A stretch of 10,541 nt of DNA. Source: Sulfurospirillaceae bacterium. GTDB lineage: Bacteria; Campylobacterota; Campylobacteria; Campylobacterales; Sulfurospirillaceae. Under the pieces are notes generated by a model. The model worked only from the letters and a program-made list of their open reading frames with translations. It was not told the DNA's origin and did no database searches. Position 1 is the first letter of the stretch; the number at the start of each line of letters is the position of its first letter. The stretch lies in NCBI GenBank assembly GCA_028705785.1, contig JAQWCT010000075.1, positions 1 to 10,541 of the forward strand, in the 5' to 3' direction. Shown here one piece after another: positions 1 through 6,972 of this stretch. The translations under genes and the position numbers were made by a program.

Positions 1-126
1 CTCGGACGAGGTGCGCATCAATTTGCGATGGCGGTTATCTTGGTTGATACCAATATCGATAAAAAAATCATCGCACAGCTCAATAAACTTGAGACTTGTG
101 TTTGGGTAGAGTACGCTGTCTTATAA
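1..126 (+). CDS. C-terminal fragment with ACT-like fold, probably D-3-phosphoglycerate dehydrogenase
   Basis: The frame is open from base 1 to the TAA at 124-126 and gives 41 residues, beginning LGRGAHQFAMAVILVD and ending CVWVEYAVL. The pattern (Leu-Gly-Arg, then a hydrophobic strand ending in V-D, a helix IDKKIIAQLNKLE, then a strand with a C-terminal Val/Leu) fits the last beta-alpha-beta of an ACT regulatory domain such as ends SerA. SerA makes 3-phosphohydroxypyruvate in serine synthesis. Only the C-terminus is present, so the catalytic domain cannot be checked. Another ACT-ending enzyme is possible. The gene starts upstream of the window and ends 13 bases before the next gene, so the two may be co-transcribed. 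Confidence 0.5.
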   Translation, partial: LGRGAHQFAMAVILVDTNIDKKIIAQLNKLETCVWVEYAVL

Positions 127-139
127 ATAAGGAAAAGAG

Positions 140-1294
140 ATGCTAAGAGAAAAATTTACACCTATTTGTTTTTTATCTTCATTAGGTGCAGGGGGATTAT
201 CCATCTCATTTTTTATGTATTTGATGTTTATGATTCCTCACAAAGGTATTCCGATGACTACCTTTGAATTTTTTTACCCTGCTCTTGTAAAGGGCGATTG
301 GCTCTCTTTTGTGAGTGCTTTGAGTGCGATAGCTATTCTTGTATTTGCCTATTTCCATTTCACTCTTTTGGTGTGGAATATCAAACAATTTAATCTGTAT
401 AAAAAAACGCCAGCCTACACGCAAATGCGCTCATCTAATGCCGAAGTAACCCTGATGGCAATTCCTTTAACGCTGAGCATGAGCATCAATGTATGCTTTG
501 TCCTAGGCGCTTTATTTGTTCCGAAATTGTGGAGCGTGGTGGAGTATTTATTTCCTCTTGCTATTATGGGTTTTGGAATTGCTGGGTATTATGCTTTGCA
601 ATTATTTATCCGCTATTTTTCAAGGCTTATCATTAAAGGTGATTTTGACTTTGCTAGTAACAACAATCTGTCTCAGATGATTTCTATCTTCACTTTTTCA
701 ATGATAGCCGTTGGGTTTGCCGCCCCTGGTGCGATGAGTCAGTATTTGGCGGTAAATGCCATCGGTATCTTTGCGGCAATTTTCTTTAGTATGATTGCGC
801 TCTTACTTCTTTTTATCAAACTTATCTTTGGATTTAATACTATTTTAAAGCAAGGTATTTCTAAAGAAGCAAGTCCGACTTTGTGGATTATGATACCTAT
901 TTTGACATTGTTAGGAATTACTTATATTCGTATTAGCTTTGGGCTTGACCATCATTTTGACCAAAAATTGGTCTCTTCTTCTCTCTTTACTTTTACCAGT
1001 GCCATTCTTTCCCTGGAAGTTATTTTTGGAATTATTGGCTATAAAGTGATGAAAGAGATTGGATATTTTGAAGAATTTGTAGAATCTGAAAATAGATCTC
1101 CTGTGAGTTTTGCGCTCATTTGCCCCGGTGTTGCTCTGATGGTTTTTGGTATGTTTTTTATCCACTTTGGTCTTCATGCCAATGGTGTCGTAGAAAAAAA
1201 TTCTTTAGTCTATTTTATCGTTATGCTTCCTTTTGTCTTTATACAATATAAAACAGTCCGCTATTTTTTCAAACTTAAAAAGAAGTTTTTTTAA
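140..1294 (+). CDS. Polytopic membrane protein, about ten TM helices, possibly TsoY/SLAC1-TDT-like
   Basis: A 384-residue, very hydrophobic protein. The ATG at 140 follows AAGGAAAAGAG, a good ribosome-binding site. I count about ten membrane segments, near residues 8-32, 55-82, 103-128, 131-157, 178-200, 203-235, 247-267, 281-303, 323-348 and 355-375. Ten helices is the topology of the SLAC1/TDT (tellurite resistance/C4-dicarboxylate transporter) fold. The N-terminal pattern FLSSLGAGGLSISFFMYLMF, the segment SNAEVTLMAIPLTLSMS and the ICPGVAL motif with Cys328 recall the family that databases call TsoY family (seleno)protein, but this is from memory. No substrate can be assigned. The C-terminus is Lys-rich (KLKKKFF), suggesting a cytoplasmic end. 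It lies 13 bases after the preceding gene, so it is probably in that operon. It contains no copy of the TTACATGTAA palindrome found elsewhere in the window. Confidence 0.8.
   Translation: MLREKFTPICFLSSLGAGGLSISFFMYLMFMIPHKGIPMTTFEFFYPALVKGDWLSFVSALSAIAILVFAYFHFTLLVWNIKQFNLYKKTPAYTQMRSSNAEVTLMAIPLTLSMSINVCFVLGALFVPKLWSVVEYLFPLAIMGFGIAGYYALQLFIRYFSRLIIKGDFDFASNNNLSQMISIFTFSMIAVGFAAPGAMSQYLAVNAIGIFAAIFFSMIALLLLFIKLIFGFNTILKQGISKEASPTLWIMIPILTLLGITYIRISFGLDHHFDQKLVSSSLFTFTSAILSLEVIFGIIGYKVMKEIGYFEEFVESENRSPVSFALICPGVALMVFGMFFIHFGLHANGVVEKNSLVYFIVMLPFVFIQYKTVRYFFKLKKKFF
1271..1292 (+). terminator. Weak candidate intrinsic terminator
   Basis: AAACTT (1271-1276), a 6-base loop and AAGTTT (1283-1288) are followed by TTTT. 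The stem is only 6 A/T-rich pairs and overlaps the stop codon of the membrane protein gene, so it is a weak call. Confidence 0.22.
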
Positions 1295-1300
1295 AGTATA

Positions 1301-1308
1301 TATAAAAT
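1301..1308 (+). promoter_or_regulatory. Candidate -10 box of the RND efflux operon
   Basis: TATAAAAT lies 81 bases upstream of the tolC-like start, in the only gene-free gap before the operon (1295-1388). No convincing -35 is visible, which is usual for this phylum. Transcription would start near 1315 and give a leader of about 75 bases. Confidence 0.35.
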
Positions 1309-1362
1309 ATTGTCCTTAATTTTCAGTAATTATCAAAAAATTGCTCCATATTGGGTATCATA

Positions 1363-1382
1363 ACTCCCTATATATAGGAGGT
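1363..1382 (+). promoter_or_regulatory. Palindrome over the Shine-Dalgarno of the efflux operon
   Basis: CCTATATATAGG (1367-1378) is a perfect 12-bp palindrome. It extends imperfectly to 1363-1382 and covers the ribosome-binding site AGGAGG (1376-1381), which stands 7 bases before the ATG at 1389. The palindrome is flanked by the imperfect direct repeats TATTGGGTAT (1349-1358) and TATTGGTAT (1382-1390). It could be a repressor operator. In RNA it could be a hairpin pairing CTCC with GGAG to hide the ribosome site. The perfect SD is also what decides the start of the gene. Confidence 0.4.
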
Positions 1383-1388
1383 ATTGGT

Positions 1389-2735
1389 ATGAAAATTTCT
1401 TTGTTATTACTTTTTGTGATAACTCTTCTTTTCCCGCAAGAGAGCATAAGCCTTGCCCAAGCTATTCAAAAAGTTAAAAAAAATAATATTGAAATTAACA
1501 TTGCTAAATTTGATGAAGAAATTAAAACCCTTGAACATCGTGTGGCACTAGGTCAAAATTATGGTAGTTTAGACTTAAGGCAAACAGCGATTCGCTCAAA
1601 TGATGCAGGGAATATCTTTGGTTATAAACTTCAATCAAGAGAAGCAACCTTTGGTGATTTTGGTTTTTCTCAGTTCAATCAAGCCAACCCCAATATCTTA
1701 CATGTAATGCCAGATGATTTAAACTATCCAAAAGATAGAAACTTTTTTCAAACACAACTCGAGTACACTATCCCTCTTTATACGGGTGGAAAATTAGAGC
1801 AGTACGGTAAGATTACGAAAGCTTTACAACAGTTGAGTACCCTTGAGAAAGAAGCGTTAAGTCACCAAAAAATTTATGAAGTTAAAAAAAGTTTTTACAC
1901 TATTGCCTTACTCGATACTTTTATTTATAACCTCAAACGCATTGAGGCCAATGTAGGCAAACTCGAATCCATGACGCACGAGATGATTAAAGAAGGATAT
2001 GCCAAAAAGGTTGATTTACTTGAAGTGGAAGTTAAAGCTTCCGATATTAATCGCCTGATTCATCAAGCTGAGGCTAATCGAGTCTTGTTGTACCATTTTC
2101 TCTCATTTTTACTCAACGAAGAAGTGACCGCTATCACTGGTGTGGAAGAAGATGCTTTACATGTAAGCAAAGAAGTGGATTCGATTTTGGAGCATAACTT
2201 AGAGATTCAAAAAGCACAAAAAGGGCTTGAAATAAGCCAAATGAACATAGCCCTTCAAGAAAGTGCTTTTTTACCTACTGTAGGCGCTTTTGCACAGTAT
2301 GGAAGCAGCGACGATAAACCTTTCAATGACTTTGCCAAACATGAGGCTTATACAGTGGGAATGCAGGTCAAATGGAATCTTTTTAATGGGGGCATTGATA
2401 AAAACAATGTTGAAAAAGCAAGGGTTGAAAACCTTAAAGCCTCCCAGCAACTACTCCTTGCGCAAAAAGGAATGGCTTTACATGTAAGGGAAATTCAAAC
2501 CCAAATGCAAAGCCAAGAATTTGAGATACAAAGCCTTAAAAAAGAGGTCGAGTTGGCGCGGGTGATTTATGAAAATTACCTAGGTCGTTATGGTGAAAAA
2601 TTGGTTTCGATGAATGATGTGGTGATCAAACAATCCGAAGAGATAGCCAAAGTTTTAAAACTTAAAGAGATGCAAAACAGTCGAAATGAGAAAATTTTTG
2701 AGCTCGAAAAATTAGCCAGTGGGGAAATGCAGTGA
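1389..2735 (+). CDS. TolC-family outer membrane efflux protein
   Basis: A 448-residue outer-membrane channel subunit of a tripartite efflux system. The ATG at 1389 is chosen over the in-frame TTG at 1341 because AGGAGG lies 7 bases upstream and a signal peptide begins right there (MKISLLLLFVITLLF). There is no lipobox Cys, so it is not a lipoprotein. The mature protein opens with SLAQAIQKVKKNNIEI, the usual OEP start. The strand FFQTQLEYTIPLYTGGKLEQY and the matching later one AYTVGMQVKWNLFNGG, each followed by long helices, are the two OEP structural repeats expected of a TolC barrel plus alpha-barrel. The stop overlaps the next gene as GTGA. Three copies of TTACATGTAA lie inside the gene (1698, 2157, 2478), each coding LHV. 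Family assignment is firm; the substrate is unknown. Confidence 0.93.
   Translation: MKISLLLLFVITLLFPQESISLAQAIQKVKKNNIEINIAKFDEEIKTLEHRVALGQNYGSLDLRQTAIRSNDAGNIFGYKLQSREATFGDFGFSQFNQANPNILHVMPDDLNYPKDRNFFQTQLEYTIPLYTGGKLEQYGKITKALQQLSTLEKEALSHQKIYEVKKSFYTIALLDTFIYNLKRIEANVGKLESMTHEMIKEGYAKKVDLLEVEVKASDINRLIHQAEANRVLLYHFLSFLLNEEVTAITGVEEDALHVSKEVDSILEHNLEIQKAQKGLEISQMNIALQESAFLPTVGAFAQYGSSDDKPFNDFAKHEAYTVGMQVKWNLFNGGIDKNNVEKARVENLKASQQLLLAQKGMALHVREIQTQMQSQEFEIQSLKKEVELARVIYENYLGRYGEKLVSMNDVVIKQSEEIAKVLKLKEMQNSRNEKIFELEKLASGEMQ
1698..1707. repeat. TTACATGTAA palindrome, copy 1 (in tolC-like gene)
   Basis: Exact 10-bp palindrome read as Leu-His-Val within NILHVMPDD, in an apparent loop before a barrel strand. 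The left flank is ATC instead of the more usual GCT. Confidence 0.85.
2157..2166. repeat. TTACATGTAA palindrome, copy 2 (in tolC-like gene)
   Basis: Exact copy preceded by GATGCT. It is read as DALHVSKE in the linker between the two OEP repeats. Confidence 0.85.
2478..2487. repeat. TTACATGTAA palindrome, copy 3 (in tolC-like gene)
   Basis: Exact copy preceded by GGCT. It is read as MALHVREI in a helix of the second OEP repeat. Confidence 0.85.
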
Positions 2736-3544
2736 AAAAATTACAAGTAGGATTTTGGATAGTAGCACTTTTGTTTCAACACAGTTATGGTGCAAGTTTT
2801 ACCCTCAGCGGTAGTGTCGTTTCTGATAACCAAAAGATGATGAGTAGCCGTTACATGGGTTTTGTCAAAGAGGTTTTTGTAGGTGAGGGCGATGTGGTTA
2901 AAAAGGGTGATTTGCTCTATGTCATCGACTCTAAAGAGATAGATACTGCTCTTTCTCAAGCAGAACTTAGCATCGCCCAAGCAGAACTTTCTTCTCAAAT
3001 GTATGAAAATCAACACAATAATATCAACCTCAATTTAGAGCGACACAAAAGACTTTTAGCCAAAGATATGGTTTCTAAGTTCGAAGTTGAAAACCTTGAA
3101 CTCTCAGAACAAAACATTAAAACCATGTTAGAAATTTCCAAAAAACAAGTCCTTCAAGCCAAACAAAAAAAACAAGAAGTTCTCTCTTCTTACCAATATC
3201 TCAAAGTCAAAGCGCCCAATGACAGTGTGGTGATCGCTAAAAATATTAAAGTAGGCGAGATGGCAATGCCCGGCGTTGCCTCTTTTGTACTCTCCGATTT
3301 GGGAAGTTTGAAAATCGTCACGGAGATTTCGGAGAGTAATCTTAAAGATATCGCTCTTGGAAAAGCTGTTTTAGTTGAAATCCCTTCCATTGCCTTACAA
3401 TCCAAAGGTGTAATTGAGTCCATCATCCCCAGCTCCAATCCTCAAACCCATACCTTTAAAGTCAAAATAAAATTTGAACAAAAAGATAGTGTGGTGTATC
3501 CAGGAATGTACGCTGTGGTTATTTTTGGTGAGCAATCGCAATGA
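2732..3544 (+). CDS. Short periplasmic adaptor (HlyD/AcrA-type membrane fusion protein)
   Basis: A 270-residue adaptor linking the RND pump to the TolC-type channel. It starts with GTG inside the GTGA overlap with the preceding stop and opens with a signal peptide (MKKLQVGFWIVALLF...YGA). The order is: first lipoyl half around residues 36-68 (GFVKEVFVGEGDVVKKGDLL), a short alpha-helical hairpin around 69-150 rich in Gln/Glu/Lys, second lipoyl half around 153-190 (YLKVKAPNDS, then VGEMAMPG), and a beta-barrel domain from about 190 ending YPGMYAVVIFGEQSQ. The protein stops where AcrA-type adaptors usually continue into a membrane-proximal domain, so it is clearly shorter than the usual 350-400 residues. 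The stop overlaps the pump start as ATGA, implying translational coupling. Confidence 0.9.
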   Translation: MKKLQVGFWIVALLFQHSYGASFTLSGSVVSDNQKMMSSRYMGFVKEVFVGEGDVVKKGDLLYVIDSKEIDTALSQAELSIAQAELSSQMYENQHNNINLNLERHKRLLAKDMVSKFEVENLELSEQNIKTMLEISKKQVLQAKQKKQEVLSSYQYLKVKAPNDSVVIAKNIKVGEMAMPGVASFVLSDLGSLKIVTEISESNLKDIALGKAVLVEIPSIALQSKGVIESIIPSSNPQTHTFKVKIKFEQKDSVVYPGMYAVVIFGEQSQ

Positions 3545-5121
3545 TTAAGCGATACAAAGAAAGATACCTTGCAGGGTATCTCGCACGCGTTTTTTTACAC
3601 AATCCTTTGACCATGGTTATCGGAGTTACGCTTATCGTTTTGGGTATTGTAGCACTCCTGATGATGCCACGAGAAGAAGACCCTCAAATTTCTATTAGTG
3701 GGGGAACGATTATTATTTCACTTCCAGGGGCGAGTGCTGATGAGGTTGAAAAAGTCATCGTTAAGCCTCTTGAGAGGCGTATCAAAGAGATAAAAGGGGT
3801 TGAGCATATCTACGGTGTTTCAAGTGATAGTGTGGGCATAGTCAATGTCATGTACTACATCGGAGAAAATAGAGAAGCCTCAAATCTCAAACTCTACGAT
3901 AAAGTCATGCAAAACATGGACCAACTCCCACAAGGGGCACTTCAACCTCTTGTTCGGCCATTTGACATTGACATCGACATACCCGTTCTTTCCATTGCTT
4001 TTTACGCCAAAGATGCTTTACATGTAAAGAATGTTGAACTCTATAAAAAGATAGAAGAACTGCGCAATGAGTTTGGCAATATCCCTAATGTCGCCAAAAC
4101 AGAGCTCAAAGGGGAATTTAAAGAGCAGTTTAATGTGGAAGTGGATTTAGGAAAACTCGCTAGTTTTGGGCTTTCTATGGGACAAATTGCACAATCTTTA
4201 AAGTCACTCTCATCAAGTGTACCAAATATTAACAACAAAACCAATGATGGAAAACTGGTCATTTTTGGCATTAAAAATGCTATTGAAAAAGTCGAAGACA
4301 TTGAAAATCTTATTGTTTCTCGCTCCTTTGGCTCATCTATTTATCTACGAGATGTGGCAAAAATCACCCAAAGTTATGATATCCAAAATCTTAAAAGTGC
4401 CGAAATATCCTACAGAGAAAATGGCATCTTAGGCGAGGCAAGAGAACAAATCACTTTAAGTGTTTCCAAACTCAAAGGCTCTAATGCTGTCGTTATTGCG
4501 GAGGATGTTTTAAAAAGAGTCGAAGCACACAAAGCGAGTTTAGATAAGGCGGGCATTGGTTATATTGTAACACGAAATTATGGTGAGAGAGCCAATAGTG
4601 CGGTCAATGAATTGGTCTTTCATCTTCTTATCTCTGTTGTTATCATCGCGCTTTTATTGATTGTAGTATTGGGATGGAGGGAAGGGCTTATCGTTACTTT
4701 AACGGTTCCTGCCATTTTGGCGATTACGATTTTTATTGCGTATATTAGTGGTCAGACGATAAATCGTATCACGCTTTTTGCCTTTTTACTGAGTCTTGGG
4801 CTTTTGGTCGATGATGTCATCGTGGTCATTGAAAACATCCATAGACACTTGCATGATAAGGCATCGAAAGACAAAGAAATGGATGAGATTTTAATCGAAG
4901 CAACCGATGAGATAGGCGCTCCAACGAACATTGCCACTATTGCGATTATTCTTACGATGGTGCCGATGGCGTTTGTGGGGCAGATGATGGGAGAGTTTAT
5001 GAAGCCCATTCCACTCAATGTTCCAGTCGCTCTTTTATCTTCACTGCTCATCGCCTATATCTTTACTCCATTTTTAGCACGCAAATTTTTGAAAAAACCA
5101 AACCATAAAGAGGAGGTCTAA
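3541..5121 (+). CDS. RND efflux pump, N-terminal half (TM1-TM6)
   Basis: 526 residues matching the first half of a proton-driven RND permease of the AcrB type. The ATG at 3541 overlaps the adaptor stop by 4 bases. TM1 is near residues 22-44, and the periplasmic porter region contains MPREEDPQISISGGTIIISL and LPGASADEVEKVIVKPLERR. TM2-TM6 run from about 355 to 512. TM4 carries GLLVDDVIVVIENIHRHL with Asp424 and Asp425, the pair that corresponds to the proton-relay Asp407/Asp408 of AcrB. The protein ends just after TM6 (YIFTPFLARKFLKKP...), exactly where a full-length pump would pass to the helix before TM7. The partner half follows one base later in another frame. A copy of TTACATGTAA (4018) codes for DALHVKN in a periplasmic loop. 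Confidence 0.93.
   Translation: MIKRYKERYLAGYLARVFLHNPLTMVIGVTLIVLGIVALLMMPREEDPQISISGGTIIISLPGASADEVEKVIVKPLERRIKEIKGVEHIYGVSSDSVGIVNVMYYIGENREASNLKLYDKVMQNMDQLPQGALQPLVRPFDIDIDIPVLSIAFYAKDALHVKNVELYKKIEELRNEFGNIPNVAKTELKGEFKEQFNVEVDLGKLASFGLSMGQIAQSLKSLSSSVPNINNKTNDGKLVIFGIKNAIEKVEDIENLIVSRSFGSSIYLRDVAKITQSYDIQNLKSAEISYRENGILGEAREQITLSVSKLKGSNAVVIAEDVLKRVEAHKASLDKAGIGYIVTRNYGERANSAVNELVFHLLISVVIIALLLIVVLGWREGLIVTLTVPAILAITIFIAYISGQTINRITLFAFLLSLGLLVDDVIVVIENIHRHLHDKASKDKEMDEILIEATDEIGAPTNIATIAIILTMVPMAFVGQMMGEFMKPIPLNVPVALLSSLLIAYIFTPFLARKFLKKPNHKEEV
4018..4027. repeat. TTACATGTAA palindrome, copy 4 (in RND N-half gene)
   Basis: Exact copy in the context GATGCTTTACATGTAAAG. It is read as DALHVKN in a porter-domain loop before a helix, where RND sequences vary. 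Confidence 0.85.
5109..5116 (+). promoter_or_regulatory. Strong Shine-Dalgarno deciding the start of the second pump half
   Basis: AGAGGAGG ends 6 bases before the ATG at 5123 and lies within the last codons of the first half. It argues that the second half is translated by its own initiation or re-initiation and is not simply a broken pump gene. Confidence 0.75.
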
Positions 5122-5122
5122 A

Positions 5123-6781
5123 ATGGAAAAATTTGAACACTTTATCTATGCCATTTTGATGTCACCCTCTAAAAAGAAGTTGGTTTTGCTTATCACTTTA
5201 CTAGCATTTATCGCTTCTTTATTCATGTTTCCTACTCACATGGTCTTAGCTAAAATGCTTCCAGGAAAAAGTACCGATACTTTTTCCATCTACATCGACT
5301 TACCCAATGGTAGTTCTGCGGTGGAGACTAAAAAGGTTAATGCCTGTGTGGTGAGTATCTTACAAAAAGAAAAAGAGATTCAAAATATTGAGATTTTTAG
5401 TGGCATGGGCTCACCCCTTGATTATGCAGGACTGGTGAAGGGCTCTGGCTTTAAGATGGGCGAACATGTCAGTGAAATCGTGGTTAATCTCTCTAGTATT
5501 CATACCAGAGATGAAGCCTCTTTTATGATGGTACATCGCCTTCGCCCTTTGATACAACAAACATGTGAGCCTCTTAAAATGGGCACAAGCATTAAAATGA
5601 CAGAACAACCTGCAGGTCCTCCAACACTTTCTGCTATTGTCATTGAGTTGTATGGCAAAGATGACCACGCGCTTTCTGCCTTAGCGCAAGAGGTAAAAAA
5701 CATTGTGTCGAAGACTAAGAATTTGGTGGATGTGGATATTTTGGGCGATGATATTTATAAAAAATTTGAACTCATTGTTGATAAAGAGAAGATTATTCGC
5801 TCATCCCTTAGTATCGCCAATGTCAATGAGATTTTGTATCTCTCTTTTGAGGGGATGCAAATAGCGCATAAAAACAGTGAAAATTCTCCCTCTCAAATTC
5901 CTATATTTTTAGTGTTGAGTGACAAAAGCAAAAATATCAACCATTTTTCCAAAGAGGAGTTGGTTGCCAAACTCACCGCCGTTAAACTACTCAATGAGCA
6001 AGGAATGATGGTTCCCCTCAATGAATTGGTCAGTGTTCAAGAAGTCGATTCGACGCCTACGGTGATGTCTAAAAACTTACAACGCATGGTGAGTATCGTC
6101 GCGGAAACCGATTTGGTGTCACAAGTTTATCCCTTATTGGATGCGAGGTCGGCTATCAAAGAAAAATTGAGCGAACAATTTGAGATTAACAATAGTCATC
6201 TATTTGATTTGGAACTCAAAGATAAGAAGAGCGGAGAAGTCTTTACCCTTGTTTGGGATGGCGAGATGAAAGTCACGATGGATACTTTTAGGGATTTGGG
6301 CGCTGCTTTTATCGCAGCACTGGTGCTTATCTTTTTGTTGATGGTGATTTATTATAAGAGTTATGCGATTGCTGGGATTATTCTTTTGGGGAGTTTTCTT
6401 TCCATTATTGGCGTTATTTTTGGGCATTGGATTATGGATATATTTACCAAAGAGACCTTTTTTCTCACCGCAACTTCTTTGATAGGTTTTATCTCTTTGA
6501 TGGGGATTAGTTCACGAAATTCACTGCTATTGATAGACTTTAGCCTCTCATTGATGAAAGAGGGCGTTGATAAACAAAAAGCGATAGCCAATGCGACGGC
6601 AACAAGAGCAAAGCCCATCTTTTTAACCGCGGCTGCGATTATTTTGGCGAGTACTTTGTTGGCATCAGATCCTATTTTTGGGGGGTTGGGTGTTGCATTG
6701 ATCTTTGGAACAATTGCGGCGGTTATCGTCTCTTTAATCGTGGTGCCAGTCTTGATGGACAAGGCAAAAGCAATACATTAA
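5123..6781 (+). CDS. RND efflux pump, C-terminal half (TM7-TM12)
   Basis: 552 residues equal to the second half of an AcrB-type pump. MEKFEHFIYAILMSPSKKKL corresponds to the helix before TM7. TM7 is near residues 18-38, followed by the porter segment KMLPGKSTDTFSIYIDLPNG and a second periplasmic domain, then TM8-TM12 from about 390 to 546. TM10 reads GISSRNSLLLIDF: Arg465 stands where AcrB has the proton-relay Lys940, a substitution also seen in other RND branches, so the basic charge is kept. The two halves must assemble to give the 12-helix protomer with the Asp pair of the first half. The gene begins one base after the preceding stop with a strong SD. A +1 slip at the stop codon would also fuse the two frames. 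Four bases after its own stop begins a copy of TTACATGTAA. The substrate (drug, bile-type compound or solvent) cannot be told. Confidence 0.92.
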   Translation: MEKFEHFIYAILMSPSKKKLVLLITLLAFIASLFMFPTHMVLAKMLPGKSTDTFSIYIDLPNGSSAVETKKVNACVVSILQKEKEIQNIEIFSGMGSPLDYAGLVKGSGFKMGEHVSEIVVNLSSIHTRDEASFMMVHRLRPLIQQTCEPLKMGTSIKMTEQPAGPPTLSAIVIELYGKDDHALSALAQEVKNIVSKTKNLVDVDILGDDIYKKFELIVDKEKIIRSSLSIANVNEILYLSFEGMQIAHKNSENSPSQIPIFLVLSDKSKNINHFSKEELVAKLTAVKLLNEQGMMVPLNELVSVQEVDSTPTVMSKNLQRMVSIVAETDLVSQVYPLLDARSAIKEKLSEQFEINNSHLFDLELKDKKSGEVFTLVWDGEMKVTMDTFRDLGAAFIAALVLIFLLMVIYYKSYAIAGIILLGSFLSIIGVIFGHWIMDIFTKETFFLTATSLIGFISLMGISSRNSLLLIDFSLSLMKEGVDKQKAIANATATRAKPIFLTAAAIILASTLLASDPIFGGLGVALIFGTIAAVIVSLIVVPVLMDKAKAIH

Positions 6782-6784
6782 TCT

Positions 6785-6794
6785 TTACATGTAA
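6785..6794. repeat. TTACATGTAA palindrome, copy 5 (intergenic, stem-loop edge)
   Basis: Exact copy 4 bases after the RND stop. Its right half (TGTAA) forms the base of the stem-loop at 6790-6820. Confidence 0.85.
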
Positions 6795-6820
6795 GAAGAT
6801 AAGGAGCTTATCTTCTTACA
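6790..6820. terminator. Strong stem-loop between convergent genes, no U-tract on either strand
   Basis: TGTAAGAAGATAAG (6790-6803) pairs perfectly with CTTATCTTCTTACA (6807-6820), a 14-bp stem with a GAG loop. It stands between the end of the RND operon and the end of the minus-strand pair, and holds the stop codon of the 54-codon ORF. On the plus strand it is followed by A-rich sequence and on the minus strand by TGTAAAGATT, so neither side has the run of T expected of a classic intrinsic terminator. It may be a bidirectional terminator or an mRNA 3'-end protector. Confidence 0.5.
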
Positions 6821-6972
6821 AAAAATAATCTCTTCGTCACGACATAAAACTTCATCATCTTATAGGCAAAATAACGCTTATTAGCAAAACGAAACTTCGC
6901 ATAATGCCTATCCTTTAAACAATCAAAAACCTCTTCTAAAGCTAACTTCTCACACACACTTAGATTGGTCAT
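6808..6972 (-). CDS. Small basic protein, 54 residues, unknown function
   Basis: A minus-strand ORF read from the ATG at 6972 to the TAA at 6808, starting MTNLSVCEKLALEEVFDCLK and ending KRLFFVRR. The start overlaps the stop of the upstream HTH gene as ATGA, and the ORF fills almost all of the gap to the RND operon. Both facts support a real, translationally coupled gene. The first 20 residues are acidic and amphipathic with two Cys (7 and 18). The rest is strongly basic and aromatic (Lys/Arg/Tyr/Phe), without a clear membrane helix. I do not recognise the family. Being paired with a small DNA-binding protein it might be a partner or effector of it, for instance in a toxin-antitoxin-like pair, but nothing in the sequence proves that. 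Its last codons are encoded in the stem-loop. Confidence 0.6.
   Translation of the reverse strand: MTNLSVCEKLALEEVFDCLKDRHYAKFRFANKRYFAYKMMKFYVVTKRLFFVRR

Noticed and set aside
1341..1388. Upstream TTG start of the tolC-like gene, adding 16 residues
   Set aside because: The extension (MLHIGYHNSLYIGGIG) runs through the SD and palindrome. The ATG at 1389 has a perfect SD and begins directly with a signal peptide.
5411..5703. Two overlapping minus-strand open frames inside the second pump half
   Set aside because: They are antisense to well-conserved porter-domain sequence, with no start signals or recognisable domains.
6361..6762. 133-codon minus-strand open frame inside the second pump half
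   Set aside because: It lies wholly antisense to conserved RND TM8-TM12 coding sequence. Its composition mirrors the sense codons and it has no ribosome site; it is a shadow frame.
3541..6781. The two pump ORFs as a pseudogene
   Set aside because: Both halves are complete, keep the Asp pair and a basic TM10 residue, and the second has a perfect SD and ATG exactly at the domain boundary. A recent frameshift remains possible and is listed as a finding.
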